A stretch of 64,000 bases of DNA from Myxocyprinus asiaticus (taxonomy: Eukaryota > Chordata > Actinopteri > Cypriniformes > Catostomidae). Location: the NCBI RefSeq assembly GCF_019703515.2, contig NC_059379.1, positions 26,254,880-26,318,879 on the forward strand, written 5' to 3'. The translations under genes and the position numbers were made by a program. The notes under the pieces were generated by a model. That model saw only the letters and a program-made list of their open reading frames with translations, made no database searches and was not told the DNA's origin. Each line of letters starts with the position of its first letter. The first letter of the stretch is position 1. Positions 63,928 through 64,000 of the stretch are shown piece after piece.

Positions 63928-64000
63928 CTTAGCTTTAAATGGGTCATGACATGAGGAATTAAATTATCTTGATCTTTTGACATATGAGAGTTAATTGTGC

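Overview
The window looks like non-coding, transposon-packed DNA from a teleost fish, most probably a cyprinid or close relative. The evidence is the mix of repeats: DIRS-type tyrosine-recombinase retrotransposons with long inverted termini, L2-type and L1-type LINEs, Tc1/mariner elements, several hAT-like elements with 8-bp target duplications, short inverted-terminal-repeat elements starting TTAAAGGGATAG, and long GT, ATT and AG microsatellites. The species assignment is inference from familiarity with these repeats. I found no convincing host gene, tRNA or rRNA. Every recognisable protein is a transposon protein, and nearly all are broken.

Layout. 1-4.9 kb: a Tc1 transposase remnant, then an inverted-repeat element split by a hAT element. 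4.97-7.39 kb: DIRS copy A (minus strand, gag plus RT, no recombinase). 7.4-11.2 kb: a hAT-like element with perfect 8-bp target duplications that carries a nested L2 LINE. 11.75-15.7 kb: a GAGTCC-rich element carrying DIRS copy B. 15.8-18.2 kb: LTR-like sequence, a second copy of the first hAT family, and a LINE fragment. 18.2-22.5 kb: a composite head-to-tail repeat array whose units end in a GCCGCTTGCGGC hairpin. 22.5-29.2 kb: AT-rich sequence with a 364-bp tandem duplication and another hAT element.

29.27-33.68 kb: DIRS copy D (plus strand, the most complete: gag, RT, RNase H, methylase-like region, recombinase, internal complementary region). 33.7-39.3 kb: unique sequence, a MITE-like element and a probable solo LTR. 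39.33-42.34 kb: DIRS copy C (minus strand), which has lost RT but keeps an open recombinase frame. 42.3-52.8 kb: mostly unannotated sequence with inverted-repeat elements and a decayed minisatellite. 52.87-58.77 kb: a Tc1-related foldback structure holding a nested L2 and a nested L1, the L1 with a perfect 12-bp target duplication. 58.78-63.93 kb: a core-deleted Tc1 element, microsatellites and two more inverted-repeat elements.

The four DIRS copies make up about 12 kb (about 19%). Copies B and C retain both inverted termini with TATA boxes pointing inward and an internal region that reproduces the joined ends, as expected for elements that replicate through a circle. Each copy carries a different internal deletion. 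None looks autonomous, but copy C could still encode a recombinase catalytic domain. The window is best read as a record of successive insertions rather than a set of cooperating genes.
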